Assembly: GCF_022354465.1 (NCBI RefSeq)
Contig: NZ_CP092361.1
Location: 372,001 to 436,000 of the forward strand
Length of the DNA: 64,000 nt
From: Wielerella bovis
GTDB lineage: Bacteria; Pseudomonadota; Gammaproteobacteria; Burkholderiales; Neisseriaceae
Direction of reading: 5' to 3'
The translations under genes and the position numbers were made by a program. Below are positions 30,556 to 39,192 of this stretch, one piece after another. The notes beneath the pieces are model-generated. The model did not search any database. It was not told the origin of the DNA and saw only the letters and a list, made by a program, of their open reading frames with translations. Positions within the stretch are counted from its first letter, which is position 1. Every line of letters begins with the position of its first letter.

Positions 30556-31584
30556 ATGAAAAAAACTCTGATTGCTTTGGCTTTGACTGCTTTGCCAGTG
30601 GCTTCTATGGCAGACGTGGTTTTGTACGGTACAATCAAAGGTGGTGTGGAAACTACTTTTGCTAAAAAATCAGATGGCGTGAAAGATAAAGAAGACAAAA
30701 CTGATACCCAAATCGTTGACTACAGCTCAAGAATTGGTTTCAAAGGTCATGAGCATTTGAACAATAACTTGACTGCTATTTGGCAGTTGGAACAAAAAGT
30801 GAATATTGGCGGTGGTGAAGCTGGTTTCAGCACTCGCGATTCATTTGTTGGTTTGAAAGGTTCTTTCGGTACTGTTAAAGCTGGTTACCAATCAACTCCA
30901 TTGAAAGAGCTGAATGGCACTTTGGATATTTGGGAATACGATAGTGAAGTAGCTGGTTTGGCACATTTTACTCGCAGCAATGATGTAGTTAAACGTGCAA
31001 CTGCAATCACTTATGAAACACCTGATTTCGGTGGTTTCACTGCAAAAGCATTTGTTTCTCCATCTGATAACAACCATCGTGCAGGTGCAAATGGTGACCG
31101 TGATAACGCCGTTTATGGTTTGGGTTTAAGCTACCGCAATGCTGGTTTCTTCGCAGATGTGGCTGGTGGTACAGCTAAAAATGGTGCAAACAATGGTGCA
31201 CCGCAAAAATCTGACCCATATCAAGCTTTGGCACAAGCTGGTTTTGAAAATGAAAAATTCTTGGTTGGTGCAGCTTATCAACGTGCTGTTGCTGTAGATA
31301 AAGCTTATGACGTTGTTAACGAAGCTATCGTAACTGGTGCATACAATGTAGACAGCGCATTGCGTTTGAAAGCATCTGTTGCGTACGGTTGGGATATCAA
31401 CGAGAAAGGTGGTCAAGCTAAAGCATGGGGTAATGGTAAATACTACCAAGGTATCGTAGGTGCTGACTACGCATTGTCTAAACGTACTGTTGTGAACGGT
31501 CAAGTTGGTTATTTTGAAGCTGGTAAAGGCGGCGATAAAGAAGCTGCTGGTGTAGCTGGTGTTGGCTTGTCTCACAAATTCTAA
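30556..31584 (+). CDS. Outer-membrane porin, neisserial PorB-like
   Basis: 342 residues. Signal peptide 1-20 (MKKTLIALALTALPVASMA) is followed by mature DVVLYGTIKGGVET, the classic neisserial porin N-terminus. The barrel includes SRIGFKGHEHLNNNLTAIWQ, GGEAGFSTRDSFVGLKGSFG (the porin constriction-loop region) and ends with GVGLSHKF, whose terminal Phe is the BAM recognition signal. It is a trimeric 16-strand general porin for small solutes. The ATG at 30556 gives a proper signal peptide; an upstream in-frame start is rejected. Codons are strongly biased (GGT, CGT), consistent with high expression. Confidence 0.95.
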   Translation: MKKTLIALALTALPVASMADVVLYGTIKGGVETTFAKKSDGVKDKEDKTDTQIVDYSSRIGFKGHEHLNNNLTAIWQLEQKVNIGGGEAGFSTRDSFVGLKGSFGTVKAGYQSTPLKELNGTLDIWEYDSEVAGLAHFTRSNDVVKRATAITYETPDFGGFTAKAFVSPSDNNHRAGANGDRDNAVYGLGLSYRNAGFFADVAGGTAKNGANNGAPQKSDPYQALAQAGFENEKFLVGAAYQRAVAVDKAYDVVNEAIVTGAYNVDSALRLKASVAYGWDINEKGGQAKAWGNGKYYQGIVGADYALSKRTVVNGQVGYFEAGKGGDKEAAGVAGVGLSHKF

Positions 31585-31618
31585 TTTAAACCTTGTTTAG
31601 TTAGAATAACATAACGTT

Positions 31619-31657
31619 AAAACCCTTGTCATAGTAATATGGCAAGGGTTTTATTTT
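31619..31657 (+). terminator. Terminator after the porin
   Basis: AAAACCCTTG and CAAGGGTTTT form a stem followed by ATTTTTT. Confidence 0.88.
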
Positions 31658-31694
31658 TTCAGGCTGCCTTTTGTATAAAAAGGCAGCCTGAAAA
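31657..31694. terminator. Inverted DUS pair after the porin terminator
   Basis: TTCAGGCTGCCTTTTGT and AAAAAGGCAGCCTGAAAA form a second stem directly after the porin terminator. Confidence 0.5.
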
Positions 31695-31751
31695 CAGTAT
31701 TTAACTATGTAAATCCTTTTTTATCATCTTGTAAACACAATTATCAATATT

Positions 31752-31770
31752 TATAATAATTATCAGTTAT
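31752..31770. promoter_or_regulatory. Weak Fur-box-like sequence upstream of feoA
   Basis: TATAATAATTATCAGTTAT shares about 12 of 19 positions with the Fur consensus GATAATGATAATCATTATC. Iron repression of feoAB is expected, but this match alone is weak. A CREE now lies between it and feoA. Confidence 0.25.
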
Positions 31771-31874
31771 AGTGAATTCAATTTAAACCAGTACAGCGTT
31801 GCCAGCTCCCTTATGTACTATGTGTACACGGCGGTCGCTGTCGCCTTGTCCTGATTTAAATTGAATCCACTATA
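31768..31874. repeat. CREE, common subtype, immediately upstream of feoA
   Basis: 107 bp from TATAGTGAATTCAATTTAAA to TTGAATCCACTATA with the common core. It ends about 30 bp before the feoA start, so it replaces or contains the proximal promoter region. Confidence 0.92.
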
Positions 31875-31903
31875 TTAATTTTTTAGTGTTAGGGATGATG
31901 AAG

Positions 31904-32173
31904 ATGAATGCGATTCAATTAGATGCCTTGCCTAAAGGAATGATAGCAACCATTACAGAAATTATTACCAATCCTCATTTTGGCGAACACGACGATAGCG
32001 TTTCACAACGCTTGGTGGCTTTGGGTTTTGGGCAGGGGCAAACTGTTGAAGTGGTTGCGCGTGGTATTTTGGGCACAGGACCTTATGCGGTGCGTCTGGG
32101 CAATCAATCTCAATTTTTTTTGCGCCACGCCGAAGCACGAAAAATTATGTGCATACCCATTCAGGCTGCCTGA
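31904..32173 (+). CDS. feoA: Ferrous iron transport protein A
   Basis: About 89 residues, the small SH3-like partner of FeoB in Fe(II) uptake. VSQRLVALGFGQGQTVEVVARGILGTGPYAVRLG is the FeoA core. The ATG at 31904 is nine bases after AGGG; ATGs at 31895 and 31898 overlap that site and are less likely. The last codons (IQAA) are supplied by a DUS, and feoB follows after 14 bases. Confidence 0.92.
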   Translation: MNAIQLDALPKGMIATITEIITNPHFGEHDDSVSQRLVALGFGQGQTVEVVARGILGTGPYAVRLGNQSQFFLRHAEARKIMCIPIQAA

Positions 32174-32187
32174 AAAAGGAGGATGCT

Positions 32188-34056
32188 ATGAAAACACAAT
32201 ATGCATTGGTTGGTGCACCTAACTGTGGCAAAACGGTATTATTCAATGGTTTGACGGGTGCAAATGCCAAAGTAGCGAACTATGTGGGCGTAACCGTTGA
32301 TAAACGAACTGGACAATTAATTGGACATCATGATATTGAAATCGTGGATTTGCCAGGTATATACAGTTTGCGTGCTGCCAGCCATGATGAAGCGGTTACG
32401 CGCGATGTAGTGCTGGGCAAACTTGGTCGCCATCCAGATGCGCTGATTGCGGTTGCCGATGCCACCAATTTACGCATGACTTTGCGTTTGGTTTTGGAGT
32501 TGAAAACTCTCGGATTGCCGCTGCTTGTGTCGCTGAATATGGCAGATGTAGCGCAATCTCGTGGCTTGAAAATTGACGTGGATAAATTGGCAGAAAAATT
32601 GGGCGTACCTGTTTTGCTAACGGCAGCTGTGCGTCCCGATGATGTTCAAGCGATGCGCGATGCGATTGTGAAATTACCGCGCCATGATGAAAATGTCGTT
32701 ACAGTTAATCAAACCGATTTGCTGGAACGAAAATTATCACATTTGGACACAGAAAAACTGTATGCCGAAGTGGACGAAATTCTTCAGGCTGCCTTAATAC
32801 AAGCGATGCAATTACCCAGTTGGCATAAAAAATTGGACACGCTGGCATTGCATCCAATGGTAGGTTTGCCGATTTTATTGGTGATTTTGTTGCTGGTTTT
32901 TCAGGCTGTTTATGCGTGGGCAGAACCTGTGATGACATTGATTGAAGATGCATTTGCATGGTTGGGCGAATGGATAAGTACCGTGTTGCCCGAAGGCATT
33001 TTGGCAGATTTGTTGGTAAACGGCGTGATTGCAGGCGTGGGTGGCGTGCTGGTTTTTCTGCCGCAAATCACGATTTTATTCGCCTTTTTATTGTTGCTGG
33101 AAGATTCGGGTTATTTGCCCCGCGCCGCGTTTATGTTGGACAATTTGCTCGCCAAAACAGGGCTTTCTGGGCGGTCGTTTATTCCGCTGCTATCCAGTTT
33201 TGCTTGCGCCGTACCTGCTGTGATGGCAGCGCGAACCATCAATGACCCGCGTGAACGTTTGGTTACGATTGTGATTGCACCCATGCTCACTTGCTCGGCG
33301 CGGCTGCCTGTTTACGCGTTGATTATCGCAGCCATCATTCCCGAAAAAACCGTATTTGGCATATTTAATTTGCAAGGTTTAACCCTGTTTGTACTCTATT
33401 TTGCAGGCATTGTCTCCGCAGCAGCAGTCGCATTTATCATGAAATTGTGGGCAAAACGCGATGGCAATATTCAGCAATTTCCATTATTGATGGAGTTGCC
33501 AACCTACCGCATGCCGAATTTCCGCCATATTTTGCGTAGTTTGTGGGAGCGCGTATCCGCCTTTTTGAAACGCGCAGGGACGATTATTTTTGCATTGAGC
33601 GTGATTTTGTGGGCATTGACCACATTTCCTGCCGCTCCCGAAGGTGCGACTGGCGCAGCGATTGATTACAGTTTTGCAGGTATGCTGGGCAAATGGATTC
33701 AGCCGATTTTCGCGCCATTGGGTTTCACTTGGGAAATGTGTATTGCTATGATTCCAGGAATGGCAGCGCGAGAAGTGGTGGTTGCCGCATTGGGAACGGT
33801 GTATGCAGTCGGTGCAGACAGCGAAGAAGCGGTACAAAATGCCTTGATGCCAATAGTGGTACAAGATTGGGGCTTACCAACTGCGTTCGCTTTTTTAGCG
33901 TGGTATGTGTATGCGCCGATGTGTTTGGCAACATTGGCAACCATTCGCCGTGAAGTCAATTCGCTCAAAAAAACGTGGTTGATTACCATCTATCTATTTG
34001 TTTTGGCGTATTTCTTTGCATTTTTGACTTATCATATGACGAAAGGTTTGATGTAA
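32188..34056 (+). CDS. feoB: Ferrous iron transporter B
   Basis: 622 residues: an N-terminal G domain (G1 GAPNCGKT at 9-16, G2 VGVT, G3 DLPGIYSL, G4 NMAD) and a polytopic membrane domain with two Gate motifs (FIPLLSSFACAVPAVMAART and IPGMAAREVVVAALG). It imports Fe(II) across the inner membrane, powered or regulated by nucleotide hydrolysis. The length matches the shorter neisserial FeoB rather than the ~770-residue enterobacterial form. Start at the ATG after AAGGAGG; an upstream in-frame ATG within feoA is excluded. The stop overlaps the next start (TAATG). Confidence 0.97.
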   Translation: MKTQYALVGAPNCGKTVLFNGLTGANAKVANYVGVTVDKRTGQLIGHHDIEIVDLPGIYSLRAASHDEAVTRDVVLGKLGRHPDALIAVADATNLRMTLRLVLELKTLGLPLLVSLNMADVAQSRGLKIDVDKLAEKLGVPVLLTAAVRPDDVQAMRDAIVKLPRHDENVVTVNQTDLLERKLSHLDTEKLYAEVDEILQAALIQAMQLPSWHKKLDTLALHPMVGLPILLVILLLVFQAVYAWAEPVMTLIEDAFAWLGEWISTVLPEGILADLLVNGVIAGVGGVLVFLPQITILFAFLLLLEDSGYLPRAAFMLDNLLAKTGLSGRSFIPLLSSFACAVPAVMAARTINDPRERLVTIVIAPMLTCSARLPVYALIIAAIIPEKTVFGIFNLQGLTLFVLYFAGIVSAAAVAFIMKLWAKRDGNIQQFPLLMELPTYRMPNFRHILRSLWERVSAFLKRAGTIIFALSVILWALTTFPAAPEGATGAAIDYSFAGMLGKWIQPIFAPLGFTWEMCIAMIPGMAAREVVVAALGTVYAVGADSEEAVQNALMPIVVQDWGLPTAFAFLAWYVYAPMCLATLATIRREVNSLKKTWLITIYLFVLAYFFAFLTYHMTKGLM

Positions 34057-34193
34057 TGGGCATTCAAGAGATGATAGTGGTGGCAATCGTGGCGATGTCC
34101 GTTGGATTTGTTGTGCGCCACTATGTATGGAAACCGAAATCGGCGAAAAAATCCTGCGAAAGTGGATGCGGGAAATGCGGTGGATGCGGTTGA
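34056..34193 (+). CDS. FeoB-associated Cys-rich membrane protein
   Basis: 45 codons: one membrane helix (MIVVAIVAMSVGFVV) followed by a basic stretch and a Cys/Gly tail (SCESGCGKCGGCG) with four cysteines. Small proteins of this design often follow feoB and may bind iron or aid FeoB. Its ATG overlaps the feoB stop (TAATG), so it is translationally coupled. Confidence 0.85.
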   Translation: MGIQEMIVVAIVAMSVGFVVRHYVWKPKSAKKSCESGCGKCGGCG

Positions 34194-34203
34194 TTTGCAA
34201 ATG

Positions 34204-34241
34204 TTTCAGGCTGCCTATTTTTAAAATAGGCAGCCTGAAAA
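34204..34241. terminator. Inverted DUS pair between the feo operon and tusA-like gene
   Basis: TTTCAGGCTGCCTATTTT and AAAATAGGCAGCCTGAAA form an almost perfect stem of about 18 pairs serving both converging units. Just after it, TATAGTGGATTCAATATAA (34242-34260) looks like a solitary CREE end. Confidence 0.8.
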
Positions 34242-34306
34242 TATAGTGGATTCAATATAACAATCAATATTTTGTTTTCATTTAGAAAATTTAATCTCAA
34301 AACACA

Positions 34307-34525
34307 TTATTTATGCTTCACAATCAATTCAAAAATGCCGTCTTCTAATACATTGGAAGCCAGTAACTCATGTCCTGTATGTCGACAAAATGCGGCAAAA
34401 TCATCGGGTGCACCTGCATCGGTTGCCAATACTGTTAAAATTGCACCACTTTCCATTGTTGCTAACATTTTTTTAGCGCGTAGCATAGGCATAGGGCATT
34501 TTAAGCCTTTTACATCTAATATCAT
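34307..34525 (-). CDS. TusA-like sulfurtransferase (SirA family)
   Basis: 72 residues: MILDVKGLKCPMPMLRAKK carries the CPxP motif with Cys10 as the likely persulfide carrier, then ESGAILTVLATDAGAPDDFAAFCRHTGHELL. TusA relays sulfur for tRNA 2-thiouridine or other pathways; YeeD/YedF-like relatives share the fold. Start set at the ATG 12 bases after AAAGGA; the longer frame upstream is not conserved in character. Confidence 0.85.
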   Translation of the reverse strand: MILDVKGLKCPMPMLRAKKMLATMESGAILTVLATDAGAPDDFAAFCRHTGHELLASNVLEDGIFELIVKHK

Positions 34526-34683
34526 CAGATTTATTCCTTTAGTTTGATAACAAAAAACCAGATTTCTGTTAAAATAAGTAGATAGCATAAGCCTTGATTT
34601 CTATCAAAGGTTTTTTATTATTTCGCGATAAAATTCATATTTTATGTATTTGTTTTACAAATAACCACAAGAAAGACACTACC

Positions 34684-35043
34684 ATGAGTTTTGAGTACAC
34701 CACAAAGATTTTAAAAGAAATACCAGGTTTATATGGTGCGATTGTGGTAAATTTTGAATCCAAAGAATTGTTGATTAAACCTGTAGGTAATTTGTTGCCG
34801 ATGAATGACATCGTAGAATCAACTTGCGATACTGTTCGTTATCAAAAACAAACGATTATGGATTTGGATTGCCACGATATTGTGGAGAATATGATTTCGC
34901 TGACTGCTAATCATACAATTATTCACTATTTGGTTCCACATTTTGATAATGTATTGATTTTTATTGTGGTACGCCGTAATTCGCCGCTGCCGATTGTTTT
35001 GCGTAGTTTGGAGCAAGCTGGCGATGCGATGCGTGGATTTTAA
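34684..35043 (+). CDS. Uncharacterised 119-residue protein
   Basis: Starts MSFEYTTKILKEIPGLYGA at an ATG shortly after AAGAAAG. The pattern of a first helix, two strands (GAIVVNFESKELLIKPVG) and later strands (TIIHYLVPHFDNVLIFIVVRR) is reminiscent of a Roadblock/LC7-like fold, but I would not assign it. Divergent from the TusA-like gene; a DUS pair follows its stop. The upstream in-frame extension to 34594 lacks a ribosome-binding site. Confidence 0.65.
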   Translation: MSFEYTTKILKEIPGLYGAIVVNFESKELLIKPVGNLLPMNDIVESTCDTVRYQKQTIMDLDCHDIVENMISLTANHTIIHYLVPHFDNVLIFIVVRRNSPLPIVLRSLEQAGDAMRGF

Positions 35044-35061
35044 TCATTTATTGTAATGAAT

Positions 35062-35098
35062 AAGGCAGCCTGAAAATTTGTGTTTTCAGGCTGCTTTT
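35062..35098 (+). terminator. Inverted DUS pair
   Basis: AAGGCAGCCTGAAAA and TTTTCAGGCTGCTTTT form a stem 20 bases after the preceding stop, with trailing T residues. Confidence 0.7.
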
Positions 35099-35145
35099 AT
35101 CTATTGATTGTTGGTTTTTCAGGCTGCATAAACAAGGATTAAACA

Positions 35146-35589
35146 ATGATAGCGTTAATTCAACGAGTGAAACAGGCAAAAGTAGAAGTGTCAGGTGAAA
35201 CAGTCGGGCAAATTCAAGGTGGTTTGTTGGTTTTGCTGGGTGTGGAGCAGGGTGATAATCGTGCTGTTGCGGATAAATTATTGGATAAGGTTTTGGCGTA
35301 TCGTGTATTTTCCGATGAAGCGGGCAAAATGAATTGGAATGTGCAACAAGCGAATGGTGCATTGTTGGTGGTATCGCAATTTACTTTGGCGGCGGATACG
35401 AACAAGGGTTTGCGCCCCAGTTTTTCGGGCGCAGGAAAACCTGATGAAGCACGAGATTTATATGTGTATTTCTGCGAACAATCAGCGCTGCGGATTCATA
35501 CGGAACGCGGTGTATTTGGTGCGGATATGCAAGTCTCGCTGACCAATGATGGGCCTGTAACGTTTTGGTTGCAAATTTCGCCAACATAA
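35146..35589 (+). CDS. dtd: D-aminoacyl-tRNA deacylase
   Basis: 147 residues that remove D-amino acids mischarged onto t[21 protein letters not shown] at the N-terminus, [22 protein letters not shown] (catalytic Ser/Gln/Thr region) and [10 protein letters not shown] (Gly-cisPro-like GP motif) are all present. About 400 bp upstream of an exported amino-acid racemase, but separated from it by a terminator and a CREE. Confidence 0.95.
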   Translation: MIALIQRVKQAKVEVSGETVGQIQGGLLVLLGVEQGDNRAVADKLLDKVLAYRVFSDEAGKMNWNVQQANGALLVVSQFTLAADTNKGLRPSFSGAGKPDEARDLYVYFCEQSALRIHTERGVFGADMQVSLTNDGPVTFWLQISPT

Positions 35590-35598
35590 GTATCATTT

Positions 35599-35632
35599 AA
35601 AGGCAGCCTGAAAGTAATTTTCAGGCTGCCTG
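35599..35632 (+). terminator. Inverted DUS pair after dtd
   Basis: AAAGGCAGCCTGAAAGT and TTTTCAGGCTGCCT form a stem 10 bases after the dtd stop. The rest of 35590-35994 has one further DUS (35708), a CREE and an A/T-rich leader, with no gene. Confidence 0.65.
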
Positions 35633-35740
35633 AATAGGTCTTGTAAAGATTTTGGGCTGCTTTTTTATACACAAGTTTATATAATAAATTTCTTGTCAAA
35701 TGAAATAGGCAGCCTGAAAATATGAATGGATTGGATATTT

Positions 35741-35848
35741 TATAGTCGCTTAAAATAAAAATAGGACAAGGCGACCACGCCCGCCGTGTACATCTAGTAC
35801 ATAAGGGCGTGGGCAACGCAGTGGTATTTTTAATTTTAAGCGACTATA
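35741..35848. repeat. CREE, second subtype (TATAGTCGCTT ends)
   Basis: 108 bp from TATAGTCGCTTAAAATAAAA to TTTTAAGCGACTATA with perfect terminal repeats. Core GGCGACCACGCCCGCCGTGT and AAGGGCGTGGGCAACGCAGT. Near-identical to the 29870 copy, so a recently active or homogenised subfamily. Confidence 0.92.
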
Positions 35849-35994
35849 TATCTGATATTTTTTATTTCAATATTTTATTGCTTATTCAACAAGGCAATAT
35901 CTGCGATTAATTTAATGTAAAAAATGTTAAAATAGAATAAAACAACAAGGGATTAGGGTTATTTATTAAATTTTATTCATAAGGATGGTTCATC

Positions 35995-37230
35995 ATGACA
36001 TTTACGCATAAGAAATTGGCGGTATTTTGTGTTGCTGCCGCATTAAGTACTGTTACCAGTGTTCAGGCAGCCCCTGTTTTGGGTGATGGTAATATTAATA
36101 CGCCTGAAACGGTTTCTTTGCAAACCACTAATTCATGGTTGGAGATTGATGCTGCTGCATTTGGTCGCAATTTAGCTGCGGTAAAACAGATGTTGGGTGG
36201 CAAACAAAAGATTTGTGCTGTATTAAAGGCGGATGCTTATGGACATGGTGTGGAAACACTCATGCCTGAAATTATCAAACATCAAATTCCATGCGTGGGC
36301 ATTACAAGTAATGAAGAAGCGCGTGTGGTGCGTGCTAGTGGTTATACAGGTGTGATTGCGCGTTTGCGTACCACGACTTTGGGCGAAATCCAAAATGGTT
36401 TCCAATACAATATTGAGGAATTATTCGGTAATTTTGAAGCGGCTAAACAAGCATCAGAAGCTGCGAGTAAAGCAGGGGTAACTTTGAAATATCACATGTC
36501 ATTGAACTCGGGTGGCATGGGTAGAAATGGTTTAGCATTGGATACTCATGTGGGTAAAGCTGATGCGCTTGCTATAACTAAATTACCCAATTTGCAAATC
36601 GTTGGCATTATGACGCACTATGCTGTTGAAGATGAGGAAGATGTACGTAAAGGTTTGGCACAATTTGATAGGGAAAGTAAATGGTTGATTCGCAATGCTA
36701 AACTTGACCGCAGCAAACTGACTTTGCATACTGCCAACTCCTTTACTACCGTTGCTGTGCCAGAAGCGCGTTATGATATGGTGCGTCCAGGTGGTTTACT
36801 TTATGGAGAGCCTGCTGCTGGTAAACAATTGGAAGTTGTGATGGCATTTAAGTCGCGTGTAGCGAGTGTGAATTTGTATCCAAAAGGTGCAACCATTGGC
36901 TATGACCGCACATTTACGCTGAAACGTGATTCACGCGTGGCAAACTTACCACTTGGTTATTCTGACGGTTATCGCCGTGCCTTTACCAACAAAGGTCATG
37001 TATTGATTAATGGTCATCGTGTGCCAGTAGTGGGTAAAGTTTCCATGAATACCACTATGGTGGATGTAACCGATTTCCCTGATATTAAAGAGGGCGATGA
37101 AGTGGTACTTTTTGGTAAACAGGGTAATGAGGAAATTACACAAGCTGAGATTGAAGAAATTACCGATGTGTTGTTTGCCGATGTGTACACGGTATGGGGT
37201 AATTCTAATCCGAAAATTTTGAAACCATAA
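35995..37230 (+). CDS. Exported alanine/broad-specificity amino-acid racemase
   Basis: 411 residues of the fold-III PLP alanine racemase family. The PLP lysine is K78 in VLKADAYGHG and the second catalytic base Y303 in IGYDRTF. Unlike cytosolic Alr, it starts with a signal peptide (residues 1-25, cleaved near SVQA/APV) and has the SLNSGGMGRNGL loop seen in periplasmic broad-spectrum racemases (Bsr type), which make D-amino acids other than D-Ala that modulate peptidoglycan. AAGGATGG precedes the ATG. Periplasmic location is inferred from the signal sequence; substrate range is not shown. Confidence 0.85.
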   Translation: MTFTHKKLAVFCVAAALSTVTSVQAAPVLGDGNINTPETVSLQTTNSWLEIDAAAFGRNLAAVKQMLGGKQKICAVLKADAYGHGVETLMPEIIKHQIPCVGITSNEEARVVRASGYTGVIARLRTTTLGEIQNGFQYNIEELFGNFEAAKQASEAASKAGVTLKYHMSLNSGGMGRNGLALDTHVGKADALAITKLPNLQIVGIMTHYAVEDEEDVRKGLAQFDRESKWLIRNAKLDRSKLTLHTANSFTTVAVPEARYDMVRPGGLLYGEPAAGKQLEVVMAFKSRVASVNLYPKGATIGYDRTFTLKRDSRVANLPLGYSDGYRRAFTNKGHVLINGHRVPVVGKVSMNTTMVDVTDFPDIKEGDEVVLFGKQGNEEITQAEIEEITDVLFADVYTVWGNSNPKILKP

Positions 37231-37337
37231 TATAGTGAATTCAATTTAAACCAGTACAGCGTTGCCAGTTCCCTTATGTACTAGGTGTACACGGCGGTCG
37301 CTGTCGCCTTGTCCTGATTTAAATTGAATCCACTATA
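37231..37337. repeat. CREE, common subtype, abutting the racemase stop
   Basis: 107 bp from TATAGTGAATTCAATTTAAA to TTGAATCCACTATA, beginning on the base after the racemase stop codon. Confidence 0.92.
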
Positions 37338-37350
37338 CATTGGATTAAAA

Positions 37351-37436
37351 TAAGGCAGCCTGAAAATTATTTTTCAGGCTGCCTTATTACAAAAAAAACT
37401 AAAAAGCAGCCTGAAACCCGCTTTCAGACTGCTTTT
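37351..37436. terminator. Two successive DUS stem-loops between converging genes
   Basis: AAGGCAGCCTGAAAATTA with TTTTTCAGGCTGCCTT (37351-37387), then AAAGCAGCCTGAAA with TTTCAGACTGCTTTT (37401-37436), the second built of variant DUS. They separate the racemase (plus) from the RidA protein (minus). Confidence 0.7.
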
Positions 37437-37490
37437 CTTTCCCCTATTTCTTCATTTTGAAGACTTTGTTTTAAATTAATATATTATTTT

Positions 37491-38765
37491 TTATTTTGTA
37501 AATGGAGGCGTACCTTCTTCATTGCCCAAAATCACATCAATTTGTACCAATGCGCCTTTTGGCAATGCGCCTACACCTACTACACGGCGAGCAGGTGCGC
37601 CAGTTGGGAAGAATTTTTTGTATACTTCTTCCATGGCTTCCATATCGCCAATGTTTTTCAGATACACGTTTACTTTAACAGTATCTTCTAATTTATGACC
37701 AATGCTTTCAGCAATGGCTTTAACGTGTTGTAAGCATTGTTCAGTTTGCTCTTTCACGCCACCTGCTACCAATTCTCCAGTTTTTACATCAATTGGTAAT
37801 TGAGCAGAGAAGTGGTTGTAGTGAGAGAATGCAACGGTTTGAGTAGAATATTTGCATTTTGGCGCTTTATCCGTATTATTTGGCTCAATAATCAAGCCAT
37901 GACGGTCTTCTACTAATTGTGGAGGTGTACCATCGCCGTGAGACACAACGGCTTCAACTTGAACCAATGCGCCCAACAACAATGCTTTAGCAGGAATAAT
38001 GGTACGAGCAGGCACATAACCCAAAGTGCGTGCGATGCCAGAATCTGGGAAGAATGTGGTGTATACTTCGTTTACAGCTTCAACATCAGCTAAATCTTTC
38101 AAGAAGATATTGATTTTAACGATGTCATCAAATGGTACATCAATGCTTTCCAAAATTGCTTTTACGTTTTTCAAACATTGAGCAGTTTGTGCTTTAATGC
38201 CACCTTCAACCAAGCGACCAGTTTTAGGGTCAATACCCAATTGAGCAGTTAAGTTGTTGTAGTGAGAGAATGATACGGTTTGAGTTGACAAAGCATCAAT
38301 CGGCGCATTGCAAGTATTGTTGGTCAATTTAACCAAGTCGCCAGCTTGTGGTGCATTAGGAATAGTGCCTTCGCCGTTAGACAACAAAGCATCAATTTGT
38401 ACACTTGCGCCCAATGGCAATGCATCAACGCACACAACAGTACGAGTAGGTAGATAAGTTGGGAAGTATGATTTGTACACTTCGTCCACCAAATCCACAT
38501 CTTTGATATTGGTTACAAAAATGCTGACACGAATCACATCAGTCATGATGTGGTCAATACTTTCTACAACTGCTTTCAAGTTTTCAAAGCATTGTTTTGC
38601 TTGTGCTTTAACGCAGCCTGAAACCAATTTACCAGTTGCAGGGTCAATCGGCAGTTGAGCAGCAAAGTTGTTGTAGTGTGAAAACGCTACGGTTTGAGAG
38701 TACGCACCCAAGTTTTTTGGGGCTTTATCGGTGTTGCGTGGTAATACTGCATTGTAGGCACTCAT
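37491..38765 (-). CDS. Three-domain RidA (YjgF/YER057c/UK114) fusion protein
   Basis: 424 residues made of three tandem RidA-like units (about 1-130, 145-280, 295-424). Each has a YSQT-like strand plus FSHYNN/AQL.IDP.TG block, a central QC..N.KA..ESI helix and a C-terminal P.R.V...LP.GA.VQ motif: LPTRTVVCVDALPLGASVQI, VPARTIIPAKALLLGALVQV, APARRVVGVGALPKGALVQI. RidA is a trimeric enamine/imine deaminase; a three-domain chain could fold as an internal pseudo-trimer. The Arg needed for deamination is present in each unit, while the middle unit has LSTQT where active RidA has a Tyr. The usual family length is about 130. Confidence 0.9.
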   Translation of the reverse strand: MSAYNAVLPRNTDKAPKNLGAYSQTVAFSHYNNFAAQLPIDPATGKLVSGCVKAQAKQCFENLKAVVESIDHIMTDVIRVSIFVTNIKDVDLVDEVYKSYFPTYLPTRTVVCVDALPLGASVQIDALLSNGEGTIPNAPQAGDLVKLTNNTCNAPIDALSTQTVSFSHYNNLTAQLGIDPKTGRLVEGGIKAQTAQCLKNVKAILESIDVPFDDIVKINIFLKDLADVEAVNEVYTTFFPDSGIARTLGYVPARTIIPAKALLLGALVQVEAVVSHGDGTPPQLVEDRHGLIIEPNNTDKAPKCKYSTQTVAFSHYNHFSAQLPIDVKTGELVAGGVKEQTEQCLQHVKAIAESIGHKLEDTVKVNVYLKNIGDMEAMEEVYKKFFPTGAPARRVVGVGALPKGALVQIDVILGNEEGTPPFTK

Positions 38766-39192
38766 TATAACTTCTCCAAATTCAGTTAAACAAAATGTCT
38801 CATCTCACCACTGTTCAACCAGAACACTCAACCCACTTTCCTCCAAACCTGTTCGAGTTGATTGTGATGACATGAATGGTTCACATCACAATTTGCCATT
38901 GCAAATATAGGCTGCATTATCAGAGATAAAATGCCATTTTTCTATCAAAATAATCCATAAGTGCTATTAAATTTATGCGAAACATTAATTAAAATCAAGG
39001 TTTTATAAATTAAAAATGAAAAATTAATTAAAAAATACTTATTTGAAAATATGTTTCAGGCTGCCTTTTGTAGATGGTTTATCCGTATCCATCTCCAAAA
39101 GTCATCAAATCAAAGACTATATGAAATATTCATCATCACAAATATCTCACTATATAATGCATATTCTTCCAAATATATAGGCAGCCTGAAAC
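38766..39192. other. Gene-free A/T-rich interval between divergent ridA-like gene and waaA
   Basis: No coding frame or RNA is apparent. It carries one DUS at about 39053 and one at 39181-39192 that directly abuts the waaA ATG. Promoters for both divergent genes must lie here, but none is clear by eye. Confidence 0.5.

Noticed and set aside
32149-32187. Upstream ATG extending feoB by 13 codons
   Set aside because: It overlaps the feoA end and a DUS; the ATG at 32188 has a strong AAGGAGG and starts at the conserved G domain.
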